DNA of 64,000 nucleotides, from positions 248,001 through 312,000 of the forward strand of contig NZ_CP147520.1 in NCBI RefSeq assembly GCF_037201975.1, read 5' to 3'. The notes under the pieces are model-generated. The model was given only the letters and a program-made list of their open reading frames with translations. It made no database searches and was not told the DNA's origin. The translations under genes were made by a program, and so were the position numbers. Of the stretch, positions 51,860 to 61,669 are shown piece after piece (position 1 is the first letter of the stretch; every line of letters starts with the position of its first letter). The stretch is from Streptomyces sp. TG1A-60. Its GTDB lineage: Bacteria > Actinomycetota > Actinomycetes > Streptomycetales > Streptomycetaceae.

Positions 51860-53077
51860 TCAGCCGTCGGCGACACCCGCGCGCGGCTGACGGTAGGGCC
51901 GCAGCGCGCGGCGCGCTATGGCGAACCGGTGCGTCTCCGACGGGCCGTCGTAGATGCGGAACGGCCGCACTTCCCTGAACAGGCGGGCCAGCGGCGCGTC
52001 GGCGGCCGAGATGCCGAGCGCTCCGCAGATCTGCACTGCGCGGTCGACCACTCGGTTCACCGCTTCCGCCACGAAGGTCTTGGACACCGAGGTGAGCTGC
52101 GAGGCGGCTGGGGAGCCGGTGTCCAGCTCCCAGGCGGTGCGCAGGATCAGGGCGCGGCTCGCCTCGATGTCGATCTCGGAGTCGGCCAGCATCTGCTGGA
52201 CCATGCCGAGGTCTCCCAGCGCCGAGCCGAACGCCATCCGGCTCCCCGCCCGCTCCAGCGCCACGTCCTGGGCACGGCGGGCAGCTCCCAGCCAGCGCAT
52301 GCAGTGGGTCATCCGGGCGGGACCGAGCCTGACTTGGGCGCCCTCGAAGCCGTGGTCCACCGCGCCGAGCACCTGCCCCTCGCCCACCACGCACTCCTCG
52401 AAGACGATCTCGCTGTGCCCGGCGAAGAGCGACTCGTCCAGCGTCTCGATGGTCCGCACGAGGCGCATGCCGGGAGTGCCTGCGTCGACCAGGAACATGG
52501 TGGCGCCGCCCGGGTCACCGGGACTGCCGGAGGTGCGGGCCATGACGATGGCGAAGCCGGCTCCCTCGGCACCGGTGATGAACCACTTGCGCCCGTCGAT
52601 GCGCCAGCCGCCGGGGACCCGGGTCGCGGTGGTCCGCAGGGAGCGGGGATCGGCACCCGCCCCGGGAGCCGGTTCGGTCATGGCGAAACAGGACCGAGAT
52701 TCCCCCGCGGCGAGCGGACGCAGATACCTCTGCCGCTGCTCTTCGGTGGCCACCTTCTCCAGCAGGTGCATGTTTCCCTCGTCCGGGGCCGCGCAGTTCA
52801 GCGCCAGCGGTCCGAGCAGGGAGTAGCCCGCAGCTTCGAACACCGCCGCCTGCCCGCGCAGGTCGAGCCCGTGTCCACCCCAGCGCTCCGGCACGTGCGG
52901 AGCGAAGACCCCCGCGTCGCGGGCGCCACTCTGCAGTGTCTCCCGCAGGGCCTCGGGTGCGTCGTGCACGGACCCGCCGCACTCGCGCTCGGCCGGAATG
53001 ACCACCTCGCGCACGAACTCGGCCGCCTTCGAGGCGAGCTGAGTGACAGTCGGGTCTACATCGAACTGGATGGGCAC
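51860..53077 (-). CDS. acyl-CoA dehydrogenase family protein 1
   Basis: A 405-residue FAD enzyme that oxidises an acyl-CoA at C2-C3. Segments: CFAMTEPAPGAGADPRSLRT (FAD-binding), GWRIDGRKWFITGAEGAGFA, LGPARMTHCMRWLGAARRAQ and RPFRIYDGPSETHRFAIARR. The Asp in YDGPSE stands where many family members have the catalytic Glu; the base may lie elsewhere. GTG 53077 follows GGGAGG closely. It is divergent from the enoyl-CoA hydratase gene; the 136-base gap should hold both promoters. Confidence 0.9.
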   Translation of the reverse strand: MPIQFDVDPTVTQLASKAAEFVREVVIPAERECGGSVHDAPEALRETLQSGARDAGVFAPHVPERWGGHGLDLRGQAAVFEAAGYSLLGPLALNCAAPDEGNMHLLEKVATEEQRQRYLRPLAAGESRSCFAMTEPAPGAGADPRSLRTTATRVPGGWRIDGRKWFITGAEGAGFAIVMARTSGSPGDPGGATMFLVDAGTPGMRLVRTIETLDESLFAGHSEIVFEECVVGEGQVLGAVDHGFEGAQVRLGPARMTHCMRWLGAARRAQDVALERAGSRMAFGSALGDLGMVQQMLADSEIDIEASRALILRTAWELDTGSPAASQLTSVSKTFVAEAVNRVVDRAVQICGALGISAADAPLARLFREVRPFRIYDGPSETHRFAIARRALRPYRQPRAGVADG

Positions 53078-53213
53078 GGGACCTCCCGCCGACGGGCGTA
53101 CGGGCATCGGGTCCCGTCGCGTTCTAGAAACTGTATAGCCTCTTCAGTATCTTGCCGGGAAACACCCGGGACGGGAAGCGCCCTGCGACGGGAAGACCAC
53201 AGGAGAAACGCCC

Positions 53214-54050
53214 ATGAGCCTTGCCGTGAGCACCGAGCCGGTCCGGATCGTCCGCCACCCCGACCGGGTCGTCGAGCTGAGACTCGACGACCCGGGACGG
53301 GGCAACGCCCTGGACCTGAGGACGGCCGAGGCATTGCGGAACACCGCGCGCGAGGTGGCCGCGGACCCGGGCGGCGCCGTGCTGCTGCGGGCGGCGGGCG
53401 GCAGCTTCTGCGTGGGCGGTGATCTGCGCGCCTTCGCCGGTCGCGGCGCCGGGACCGGCGCCTACGTCCATGCCGTGGCGAGCGCCGCGCATACGGCGGT
53501 ACAGGCCCTGTACGAGCTGCCCGTGCCGCTGGTGACCGCCGTGCGCGGCGCGGCCGCGGGCGGCGGGATCGGCCTGGCGCTGGTGGGTGACATCGTCCTG
53601 GCCGCCCGGTCCGCGCGGTTCCGGCTGGCGTACACGGCGATCGGGCTGACGCCGGACTGCGGGGCCTCCTGGTTCCTGCCGCGCCTGGTGGGCCCTCGCA
53701 GGGCGGCGGACCTGATCCTCACCAACCGGGTCCTGACCGGCGACGACGCCGAACGATGGGGCCTGGTCTCCCACTGCGTGGACGACGAGGAACTGGACGA
53801 CGCGGCGCACCGGACGGCGGCCGGTCTGGCCGCCGGCGCCGGCGACGCACTGCGTGCCGCGAAGGGCCTGCTGCGCGCCGGCACCGGCGACGAACTGTGC
53901 CGCCACCTCACCGAAGAGGCGCGGCTGATCGCCGATCTGGCGGACGGCCGGGAGGCGCGGGACCGCATGGCGTCGTTCCTCGCCGCGCGGAGCCGCCCGA
54001 AGGCGGGCGACGGCCGGGCCGAGACCGGCGAATCCGAAAGTGTTTCTTGA
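53214..54050 (+). CDS. enoyl-CoA hydratase/isomerase family protein
   Basis: A 278-residue crotonase: VVELRLDDPGRGNALDLRTA, GGSFCVGGDLRAF (oxyanion hole), VRGAAAGGGIGLALVGDIVL and IGLTPDCGASWFLPRLVG. The acidic residue pattern around TPDCG resembles isomerases of the PaaG type. AGGAG precedes ATG 53214. First gene of a long plus-strand operon with the PPDK-like, dehydrogenase, thiolase and SDR genes. Confidence 0.9.
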   Translation: MSLAVSTEPVRIVRHPDRVVELRLDDPGRGNALDLRTAEALRNTAREVAADPGGAVLLRAAGGSFCVGGDLRAFAGRGAGTGAYVHAVASAAHTAVQALYELPVPLVTAVRGAAAGGGIGLALVGDIVLAARSARFRLAYTAIGLTPDCGASWFLPRLVGPRRAADLILTNRVLTGDDAERWGLVSHCVDDEELDDAAHRTAAGLAAGAGDALRAAKGLLRAGTGDELCRHLTEEARLIADLADGREARDRMASFLAARSRPKAGDGRAETGESESVS

Positions 54051-54138
54051 GTCCCTCTTCACTAACAGGCTCGCCGAGGCGTAACCTCCGGGCAACACAG
54101 ATCCGAGGAACCGGTCACCACAGGACCGGGGAAAAGGT

Positions 54139-54777
54139 GTGGCGATGCAATCTGCTGCCGTGGGCCTTCCGGACGCTCCCGACGAGCCTGTCGGCGAAGC
54201 CGTCGTCGACCTCGTTCTGCGTGGCATGTGGCGCGGCCGGCCGGAGTCCGAGCACCGTCCGCTGGTCGACGCCGGGCTGGCGATGGTGAAGGGTCCGGTG
54301 GTGCTGCCGACCGAGCGGGCCAAGGCCGCCGCCGCGCACATCCTGCGGGTCCCCGCCGGTTCCGAGCAGGAGGCACGGATCACCGCTGCCTACGAGGCGT
54401 TCCTGCCGATCAACCGGAAGATCCGCGACGTGTGCACGGCCTGGCAGTGCCGTCCCGACGGCACCGCGAACGACCACTCCGACGACGCCTACGACGCCGG
54501 GGTGCGCGAGTCGCTGGAAGACGTGCACGAGGCCATTCAGCCCGTGCTGCGCAGGCTGGAGAGGGTACTCGCGGGCAGCGACCGGTACCTCCCCGCGCTG
54601 GAGGAAGCCCTCGTCCGTTTCGACGACGGCGCGACGGCGTGGCTGGCCTCACCTCTGTGCGACTCGTACCACACCGTGTGGATGCGGCTGCACCAGGAGC
54701 TGCTGCTGGTGCTGGGGATCAGCCGGGCCGAGGACGAGGCCCTGGAAGAGGCACTGGTCACCAGGAGCCGGGGGTGA
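54139..54777 (+). CDS. hypothetical partner of the PPDK-like protein
   Basis: A 212-residue, mainly helical protein: PVGEAVVDLVLRGMWRGRPE, RAKAAAAHILRVPAGSEQEA, AYEAFLPINRKIRDVCTAWQ and VRESLEDVHEAIQPVLRRLE. I recognise no named family. The TGA overlaps the GTG of the PPDK-like gene (GTGA), so the two products are probably made in equal amounts and may form a complex. The first five codons could be trimmed to ATG at MQSAAV. Confidence 0.7.
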   Translation: MAMQSAAVGLPDAPDEPVGEAVVDLVLRGMWRGRPESEHRPLVDAGLAMVKGPVVLPTERAKAAAAHILRVPAGSEQEARITAAYEAFLPINRKIRDVCTAWQCRPDGTANDHSDDAYDAGVRESLEDVHEAIQPVLRRLERVLAGSDRYLPALEEALVRFDDGATAWLASPLCDSYHTVWMRLHQELLLVLGISRAEDEALEEALVTRSRG

Positions 54778-57372
54778 GCGTCGCCGACCGCGAGGCGGGC
54801 CCACTCGCACAGTCCGGCGCTCCTCTCGCGCCGTCCGAGGCCCCCGGCCGTGTCCTGGTGCCCTACGGGCAAGGCCGGATCCGCGGCCTCGACGCCGACG
54901 AGCTGGGCGCCCACGGCGCGGCGATGGACCGGCTGGTGGCCCTCGGGCTGCCGGTCGTGCCGGGGCTCACCGTGCCCGCGGGCGCCTCCGCGTCGCTGGG
55001 CGAACCGGGCACCGCCGAAGCAGCCGTCGATCTGGTCGAACAGCTCTCGGGGCGGCGGATCGGCGACGCGGGCCGGCCACTGCTGCTGCGTCTGTCGGCG
55101 AGCGCGCCGACCGAGATCGCGGGACTGCCGCCCGACCTGGCCTGTCTCGGCGTGACCACGGGGAACGCCGGTGACCTGTGCGCCGTCATCGGGCGCGCGG
55201 AGGCCCTGTACGAGGTGTGGGCCGCCACCGTACGGATGACCGCCGAGTACGCCCTCGAGGTGTCCGGCGCGGTGCTCGACGACGCCCTCCTGGACACGCC
55301 CGAGCCGCGGGCACGGGTGGAGGCACTGCTCTCCCTGGTGGCGCGGCACGGCTCCCATCCCTTCCCGGACGACCCGGCGCAGCAGCTCGCGCTGGCCGCC
55401 CGCGCCCTGCTCGCCCGGTGGGACTCGCCGCGCGCGCGAAGGTCCCGCAGAGCCCAGCGGCTCCCCGCCGATCTGGCCCTCGCCCTGCACGTGCAGGCGC
55501 TGCGCATCGGCCCGGCGGACCACTCGGGCTACGGCACGGCGGTCAGCCGCGATCCCGAGACCGGGCGGCTTTCCCCCAGGGCTTCTTCTTCCGGGGAGTG
55601 CGCCGCAGCGCCCCGCCGCCGCACACCGGTGAACCGCTGGACCGGCTCGCGGGCGGGACCGCGCTGCTGGAACACTCCCTGCTCACCCTGGAGCGTCATC
55701 TGCGGGCACCTGTGTCGGTCGACTTCGAGGTGCGCGACGACGAGATCTCCCTGCTCGCCGCCTCGGCGCAACTCCGCCCACCCCTCAGGGCGGCGGTGTG
55801 CCTGGCCGCGGACCTGGCCCGGGACGGGGCGCTCGGCCGCGAGGACGCCGTACGGCGGATCACCCCCGCCCAGGTGCAGGAGCTGCTGCACCCCCAGCTG
55901 CGGCTGACCGGCGGGGACGACCTCCTGGTGAGGGGGCTGCCCGCGTCTCCGGGAGCCGCGACCGGAGTGGTCGTGCTGTCCAGTGAGCGTGCCCTCGAAC
56001 TGGCCGCGGATGGTAGGCAGGTCGTGCTCGTGGCCGCTGAGACGACCCCGGGGGACGTCCCCGGGATGCTGGCCTCCGCTGCCGTGCTGACCGGCAGCGG
56101 CGGGATCGCCTCGCACGCCGCCGTAGTGGCGCGGGGCGCCGGCAAACCCGCGGTGTGCGGCGCCGAGGGGCTGCGCGTGGATCTGGCCGCCGGGACGGTC
56201 CGCTTCGGGGAGCGGGTGGTGCGCGAGGGCGACCCGGTCTCGCTGGACGGCCGTACCGGCGCCGTCTACGGGGGGACGCTGAGCGTCAGCGTCGCCGGAC
56301 CGCCGCCCGAGCTGTCCACCCTGCTGGAGTGGGGGACGGCATGCGCCGGCTGGGTGTGCGGGTCAACGCCGACACCGCCACCGAGGTCGACACGGCCCTC
56401 GCCCTGGGCGCGGAGGGTGTCGGACTGTGCCGTACGGAACACCAGTTCCTCGGCGAACGGCTGCCGCTGATCCGCCGGGTGCTCCTGGCCGCCGACCCGA
56501 CGGCCCGCGACGAAGCGCTGCCGGCGCTGGAGCGCGCCCAGCACGAGGACTTCCGCGCGCTGCTGGCCGCCGTCGGGAACCGCCCGGTGACCGTGCGCCT
56601 GCTGGACGCCCCGCTGCACGAGTTCCTGCCCGCCCCCGGGCAGGCCGTGGACGCGGGCGAGGAGCAGCGGGCCGCCGCGCTGCGCGAGGCGAACCCGATG
56701 CTCGGGCTGCGCGGAGTGCGGCTGGCACTGCTGCACGAGAGGCTCTACCCGGCTCAGGCCGAGGCACTCTTCACGGCCTGGGCCGATGTCGCCGCCACCG
56801 GGGTGCGGCCGGAGCTGGAGGTGATGATCCCGCTCGTCAGCCTGCCGGAGGAACTCGCCGCCGCGGCCGCGTACGTGCGCGCCGCCGCCGACGCGGTCGC
56901 CGCCCGCACCGGGGTGGAGGTCCCCTACCGGCTCGGCACGATGATCGAGACCCCGCGGGCCGCGCTGCTGGCCGGTGAACTCGCCGAGCACGCCGAGTTC
57001 TTCTCCTTCGGCACCAATGACCTCACTCAGCTCACCTACGGGTTCTCCCGGGACGACGTCGAGCGCCAGGTGCTCGCCTCCTACCAGGAGCGCGGGTTCC
57101 TGACCGCCAGCCCGTTCGCCCGGCTCGACCCCCACGGGGTGGGCGCACTCGTCGCCCTGGCCGCCGAACGGGCACGCAGCGTACGGCCCGGGATCAAGCT
57201 CGGCGTGTGCGGTGAACATGGTGGGGACCCGGAGTCGATCGCCTTCTGCGACGACCTCGGCCTCGACTACGTCTCCTGTTCCGCGCACCGCGTACCGGTG
57301 GCCCGCATGGCCGCCGCGCACAGTGCCCTGCGGAAGCGGCAGCGGCAGGACGAGGGCGGGAGCACACGATGA
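54774..57372 (+). pseudogene. PPDK-like phosphotransferase, two one-base frameshifts
   Basis: About 866 residues in three frames. The N-terminal part (LVPYGQGRIRGLDADELG, LLLRLSASAPTEIAGLPPDL) is a short, degenerate ATP-grasp-like domain. A base is missing at 55570-55577 (CTTTCCCCC), after which QGFFFRGVRR continues. The phospho-His domain is TGSGGIASHAAVVARGAGKP with its His. A second base is missing in the GGGGG at 56331-56335, then MRRLGVRVNADTATEVD, GLCRTEHQF and KLGVCGEHGGDP complete the PEP-binding barrel. Every conserved site survives and both breaks lie in homopolymers, so sequencing error is quite possible and the gene may be intact. Confidence 0.8.
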
Positions 57373-58487
57373 CGAGCACCACGACCGAGGGCACAGCCCT
57401 GTCGGACACGGAGCTGGACGATCTGCGCGAGACCGTGCGGTCGGTGTGCGCCGACGCCGGCGGCACCGCCGCGGTGCGCCGGATGTCCGAGGAAGCCCCC
57501 GGCATCGACGCCGAGTTGTGGGACACCCTCGGCCGGCAGGTCGGCCTCGCGGCCCTAGGCCTGCCCGGGTCGGCGGGAGGCATCGGCGGCCTCGCCGAGA
57601 TCACCGCCGTCTGCGAGGAGCTGGGCAGGGCGCTGGCACCGGTGCCGCTGCTGTCCTCCACCGTGCTGGCCGGGCAGGTGCTGGCCGGCTGCGGTACGGC
57701 CGACAAGGCGCTGGCCGAGCTGGCCGAGGGGACGGTGCATGCCCTGGCGGTGGCCGCGCCCGACGGGAGGTGGCGGCCCGGCGCCGTGCCGGTGGCCGTC
57801 TCCAGGCAGGGCGGTGTCCCGCTGCTGGACGGCACCGCGCCGTTCGTCCTCGACGGCGCCGACGCCGAGGCGCTGGTGGTGGCCGCGGCGGGGACCGACG
57901 GCGTGGACCTCTTCCTGGCCGACCCGCGCGAGCCCGGGGTCACGGTGCGCCGGGTGCCCACGCTGGACCTCAGCCGGGGCCAGGCGGTGGTCACCTTCTC
58001 CCGGGCCCGGGCCAGGGCACTGACCGCCGGCGGCGAGGGAACGGACATCGTCTCCCGCGCCCTGGACGTGGCGCTGATCGCCCTGGCCGCCGAGCAACTC
58101 GGCGGAGCACAGGCCGCGTTGGACATGACGGTGGCCCATGTGCGCGACCGCACCCAGTTCGGCAGGGCGATCGGCGGTTTCCAGGCGGTCAAGCACGCCT
58201 GCGCCGACATGCTGCTCCAGGTCGAGGCCGCACGGTCGGCCGTGGTCCGCGCGGTCCTGGCGGACGGCGCACCGGAGGCGCTGGCCGAAGCGGCGGCGGT
58301 GGCGCAGGCGTGGTGCGGCGAGGCGTTCGTCTCCGTCGCCGCCGAGTGCGTGCAGTTCCACGGCGGGATGGGCTTCACCTGGGAGCACGACGCGCACCTG
58401 TACTTCCGGCGCGCCCAGTCGGACGCGGTCCTGCTGGGCGGCGCCGCACACCATCGGGAACGGCTGGCCGGGCTGCTGGGCTGGTGA
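57369..58487 (+). CDS. acyl-CoA dehydrogenase family protein 2
   Basis: A 372-residue protein of the second, more divergent type often paired with a canonical one: LGLPGSAGGIGGLAEITAVC, ALIALAAEQLGGAQAALDMT, HVRDRTQFGRAIGGFQAVKH, CVQFHGGMGFTWEHDAHLYF. The pairing with gene 51860 resembles heteromeric dehydrogenases of cyclic or branched acyl-CoA pathways. ATG 57369 overlaps the PPDK-like stop (ATGA). Confidence 0.9.
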   Translation: MTSTTTEGTALSDTELDDLRETVRSVCADAGGTAAVRRMSEEAPGIDAELWDTLGRQVGLAALGLPGSAGGIGGLAEITAVCEELGRALAPVPLLSSTVLAGQVLAGCGTADKALAELAEGTVHALAVAAPDGRWRPGAVPVAVSRQGGVPLLDGTAPFVLDGADAEALVVAAAGTDGVDLFLADPREPGVTVRRVPTLDLSRGQAVVTFSRARARALTAGGEGTDIVSRALDVALIALAAEQLGGAQAALDMTVAHVRDRTQFGRAIGGFQAVKHACADMLLQVEAARSAVVRAVLADGAPEALAEAAAVAQAWCGEAFVSVAAECVQFHGGMGFTWEHDAHLYFRRAQSDAVLLGGAAHHRERLAGLLGW

Positions 58488-58505
58488 CGTGGAAGGCGGG
58501 ACGGC

Positions 58506-58948
58506 ATGACCACCAGGCTCATCGACGAGTCACTGTTCGACGGGGACTTCGGCGGAGGGTCCGACGCCGGGGATCCACCGCGTCTCGTGGGCGCCCGCTG
58601 CTGCGCGTGCGGCACCGTCGTCTTCCCCGGCAGGAATCCTGCCCCAGGTGCCCGGACGGGGTGATGTCCTCGCGGGTGCTGCCGGTCAGTGGGCGGGTGT
58701 GGTCGTGGACGCTCCAGGCGTTCCCGCCGAAGCCACCGTACCGGCCGCCGTCGGGCGGCCACCGGGCCTACCACGTGGGCTATGTGGACCTCGGTGAGGT
58801 GCTGGTCGAGGCGCGGCTGGCGGTCCCCCGCGCGGAGATCCGGATCGGTCTGCCGGTCCAGCTCACTACCGTGACCGCGTATCAGGACGAGGACGGGACC
58901 GAGGTGCTGACCTTCGCGTTCGCACCGGACAGGGACGGCGGACGATGA
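58506..58948 (+). pseudogene. zinc-ribbon/OB-fold (DUF35-like) protein, frameshifted
   Basis: From ATG 58506: MTTRLIDESLFDGDFGGGSD, then LVGARCCACGTVVFP. A C seems to be missing from the CCCC at 58625-58628; with it the frame continues RQESCPRCPDG, completing the two Cys pairs of the zinc ribbon, then the OB part VWSWTLQAFPPKPPY, GYVDLGEVLVEARLAVP and GLPVQLTTVTAYQDEDG. Such proteins form complexes with the thiolase-like protein encoded next; the start of that gene overlaps this stop. May be intact if the missing base is a sequencing error. Confidence 0.8.
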
Positions 58949-60099
58949 GGCGGACCGACGACGTCTATGTCGTGGGCTGCGGTATGCATCCCTTCGGCCG
59001 CGACGAGAACGTCACCGGGTTGGACATGGCCGAGCATGCGATACGCGAGGCGCTGGCCGACGCCGGTACCGCCTGGGAGGACATCAGCTACGCGGCCGGC
59101 GGCTCCGACGTGTCCGGCAAGCCCGACACCCTGGTGGGCCGGCTGGGCCTGACCGGAGTGCCGTTCGTCAACGTGCAGAACGGCTGCGCGACCGGTGCCT
59201 CGACCCTGCTCACGGTCGCCAACGCGCTGCGCGCCGGCGAGGCCTCCGTGGGACTGGCGGTGGGGTTCGACAAGCACGAGCGGGGCGCCTTCCACGTCTC
59301 CGCGGCCCGTTACGGCCTGGGCGACTGGTACGCCGAGACCGGCATGATGCTCACGACCCAGTTCTTCGCCCTCAAGACCCGGCGGTACCTGTACGAACAC
59401 GGGATCTCGGAGCGGGCGCTGGCGATGGTGGCGGCACGCGCCTTCCGCAACGGCTCGCACCACCCCCTGGCGTGGCGGCGCAAGCCGCTGACGGAGCAGG
59501 AGATCCTGGACTCCGCCGAGGTCAGTCCCCCGCTCACCCAGTACATGTTCTGTTCGCCCGGACAGGGCGCTGTCGCGCTGGTGCTGGCGCTCGGCGACCG
59601 CGCGTTCGACCTGTGCGAACGACCAGTCAGGCTCGCGTCGCTGGCCTTCCGGACCCGGCGGTTCGGTTCGTTCGAGGTGTTCTCCCCATGGCTGCCGCCG
59701 GGGCCGCACCGCAGCCCCAGCGTGGACGCCGCGGAGGCGGTCTTCCGCACGGCGGGGCTGCGTCCCGCTGACGTACAGGTGGCTCAGTTGCAGGACACCG
59801 ACAGCGGCTCGGAGCTGATCCACCTGGCGGAAACCGGACTGTGCGGCCACGGCGAGCAGGAGGCGCTGCTGGCCGCGGGGGACACCGATGCCGCGGGCCG
59901 GATTCCGGTCAACACCGACGGCGGCTGTCTGGCCGGCGGGGAGCCCGTCGGCGCCTCCGGGCTGCGTCAGTTCCACGAGGTCGTACGGCAGTTGCAGGGC
60001 CGGGCGCCGGGTCTTCAGGTGCCCGGCGCGCCCCGGGTGGGCTTCACCCATGTGTACGGGGCGCCCGGGATCAGCGCCTGCTCGGTCCTCACGGTGTGA
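58945..60099 (+). CDS. thiolase-like (lipid-transfer/SCP-x type) protein
   Basis: A 384-residue thiolase-fold enzyme: YVVGCGMHPFGR at the start, VQNGCATGASTLLTVANALR with the reactive Cys, FCSPGQGAVALVLALGD, and GGCLAGGEPVGASGLRQFHE, where the usual GHP histidine reads Glu. That substitution and the adjacent OB-fold partner are like retro-aldolase or non-decarboxylating members used in side-chain removal, rather than a biosynthetic thiolase. ATG 58945 overlaps the previous stop. Confidence 0.85.
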   Translation: MRRTDDVYVVGCGMHPFGRDENVTGLDMAEHAIREALADAGTAWEDISYAAGGSDVSGKPDTLVGRLGLTGVPFVNVQNGCATGASTLLTVANALRAGEASVGLAVGFDKHERGAFHVSAARYGLGDWYAETGMMLTTQFFALKTRRYLYEHGISERALAMVAARAFRNGSHHPLAWRRKPLTEQEILDSAEVSPPLTQYMFCSPGQGAVALVLALGDRAFDLCERPVRLASLAFRTRRFGSFEVFSPWLPPGPHRSPSVDAAEAVFRTAGLRPADVQVAQLQDTDSGSELIHLAETGLCGHGEQEALLAAGDTDAAGRIPVNTDGGCLAGGEPVGASGLRQFHEVVRQLQGRAPGLQVPGAPRVGFTHVYGAPGISACSVLTV

Positions 60100-60116
60100 A
60101 AGGGGCGGACACCGCC

Positions 60117-60821
60117 ATGCGGCACGACGGCAGAACCGCACTCGTCACGGGCGGGGCACGGGGAATCGGGCTGGAGATCGGCCGGCAGCTCGCGGACCGG
60201 GGGCTGCGGGTCCTGGTCGCGGCGCGAAAGCCGGAGGCCGCCGAGGAGGCGTGCCGTGCCCTCTGTCCGGCGGCGGTCCCGCTGACCCTGGACGTGACCT
60301 CCACGAGGAGCGTCACCGAAGCGGTCCGGGAAGCGAGGGAACTGACCGGCGGGATCGACGTGCTGGTGAACAACGCCGGGGTGTCGCTGGACGGGGATCT
60401 GCGGCCCCCTTGGGTCGACGAGGACGTCCTGTACACCACGCTGGACACCAACTTCACCGGCGCCTGGCGGGTGGCGCAGGCCGTCGTCCCGGGCATGGTG
60501 GAAGCCGGCTACGGACGGGTCGTGAACGTCACCAGCTCCTACGGTTCGCTGGCGCTGATGGACTCCGGCCGGCATCCCGCCTACCGGATCTCCAAGACGG
60601 CGCTCAACGCCCTGACCCGTATGCTCGCGGCGGAGCTGTCCGGCACGGGCGTCCTGGTCAACGCCGCCGACCCCGGCTGGACCCGCAGCGGCATGGGCGG
60701 CTCCGCCGCCCCGCGCGGTCTGCGGGAGGGGGCGGACACCCCGGTCTGGCTGGCGACCCTGCCCGAGGGCGACGAGACGACCGGCGGGCTGTTCGCCGAC
60801 CGCAGACCACTGGCCTGGTGA
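60117..60821 (+). CDS. SDR family oxidoreductase
   Basis: A 234-residue short-chain dehydrogenase: TALVTGGARGIGLEIGRQLA, VLVAARKPEAAEEACRAL, IDVLVNNAGVSLDG, VVNVTSSYGSLALM and HPAYRISKTALNALTRMLAA with the catalytic Tyr and Lys. It resembles carbonyl-reductase-like members with a short C-terminus. GGGGCGG precedes ATG 60117. Last gene of the catabolic operon. Confidence 0.9.
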   Translation: MRHDGRTALVTGGARGIGLEIGRQLADRGLRVLVAARKPEAAEEACRALCPAAVPLTLDVTSTRSVTEAVREARELTGGIDVLVNNAGVSLDGDLRPPWVDEDVLYTTLDTNFTGAWRVAQAVVPGMVEAGYGRVVNVTSSYGSLALMDSGRHPAYRISKTALNALTRMLAAELSGTGVLVNAADPGWTRSGMGGSAAPRGLREGADTPVWLATLPEGDETTGGLFADRRPLAW

Positions 60822-60827
60822 ACCGCC

Positions 60828-61529
60828 TCAGGTCCGGGACGTGACCGGCTCGGCCGGCTTCGCCGATTTCGTGGATCTCGCGGATTCCGCCGGCTTCTGC
60901 TCGGTGGCGACGATGCGCAGCGCCAGCTCCCGGACCGCCTCCAGCACGGAACGGGAGGGCAGCCCGGACAGCGGTCCCCCCTCCGCCCGCAGCGCGGTGA
61001 CGAGCATGGTCGTACTGATCAGGGTGCGGACCGCGAGCGCCTGTGACGCGTGCCGTACCTTCGCCGCCCGGGGACTGCGGGTGGTGCCCTCGGGCAGATA
61101 GTCGTATCCACGCTGGATGTGCCGCTGCTCGAACTCGTCCCGCAGCACCTTGACGCTGCCGTTGGCGGAGGCGACCTGGACCTGGTACAGGCGGGCCTCG
61201 TCCGGGTTCTGTTCGACCCAGTCCCACACGGCGTCGATGACGCGGATCAGCCCCTCCGCGTCACCCGGCTCGGACTCGGGACGGGCCGCCTCCACGACCG
61301 CGTTCAGCTGGTCGAACACGCGACGCATGGCGAGTTCGAGCAGTTCCTCCTTGCCGTCGAAGTGGTAGTAGACGGCCGTGGGCACCACCTGGGCCTCGTC
61401 CGCGATGTCCTGGATGCTGGTCTCCGCGAACCCGTTGCGGCCGAACACCCGCACGGCGGCGGTAATGATGTGCTGCCGCCGCGAGGGTCGGTGGGCGGGC
61501 TGCTTGCCGTTCTTCATGCTGGCCATCAT
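60828..61529 (-). CDS. TetR family transcriptional regulator 1
   Basis: A 233-residue regulator: RRQHIITAAVRVFGRNGFAE, SIQDIADEAQVVPTAVYYHF and DGKEELLELAMRRVFDQL form the HTH domain; the C-terminal ligand domain has VIDAVWDWVEQNPDEARLYQ. The tail is rich in Ala/Lys/Ser. Starts at 61529, 61526 or 61517 are all possible. It is divergent from the second TetR gene with a palindrome in between. Confidence 0.9.
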   Translation of the reverse strand: MMASMKNGKQPAHRPSRRQHIITAAVRVFGRNGFAETSIQDIADEAQVVPTAVYYHFDGKEELLELAMRRVFDQLNAVVEAARPESEPGDAEGLIRVIDAVWDWVEQNPDEARLYQVQVASANGSVKVLRDEFEQRHIQRGYDYLPEGTTRSPRAAKVRHASQALAVRTLISTTMLVTALRAEGGPLSGLPSRSVLEAVRELALRIVATEQKPAESARSTKSAKPAEPVTSRT

Positions 61530-61593
61530 GCTCCCTGCCGGCTGCCGTGACCCCGCGTCCGCGGGCCTTGCCTGCTGCCCATGCTATCCAGTA

Positions 61594-61614
61594 ACTCCGA
61601 CCGGCCGGCGGAGT
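61594..61614. promoter_or_regulatory. candidate TetR operator palindrome
   Basis: ACTCCG, nine bases (ACCGGCCGG), CGGAGT: a 21-bp near-perfect palindrome in the gap between two divergent TetR genes. It lies 65 bases from the minus-strand start and 56 from the plus-strand start. Confidence 0.5.
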
Positions 61615-61669
61615 AATTCCTGCTGCGCGTGGGCTTACGGGACACTGGCCACCCCGCATACTTGACACC

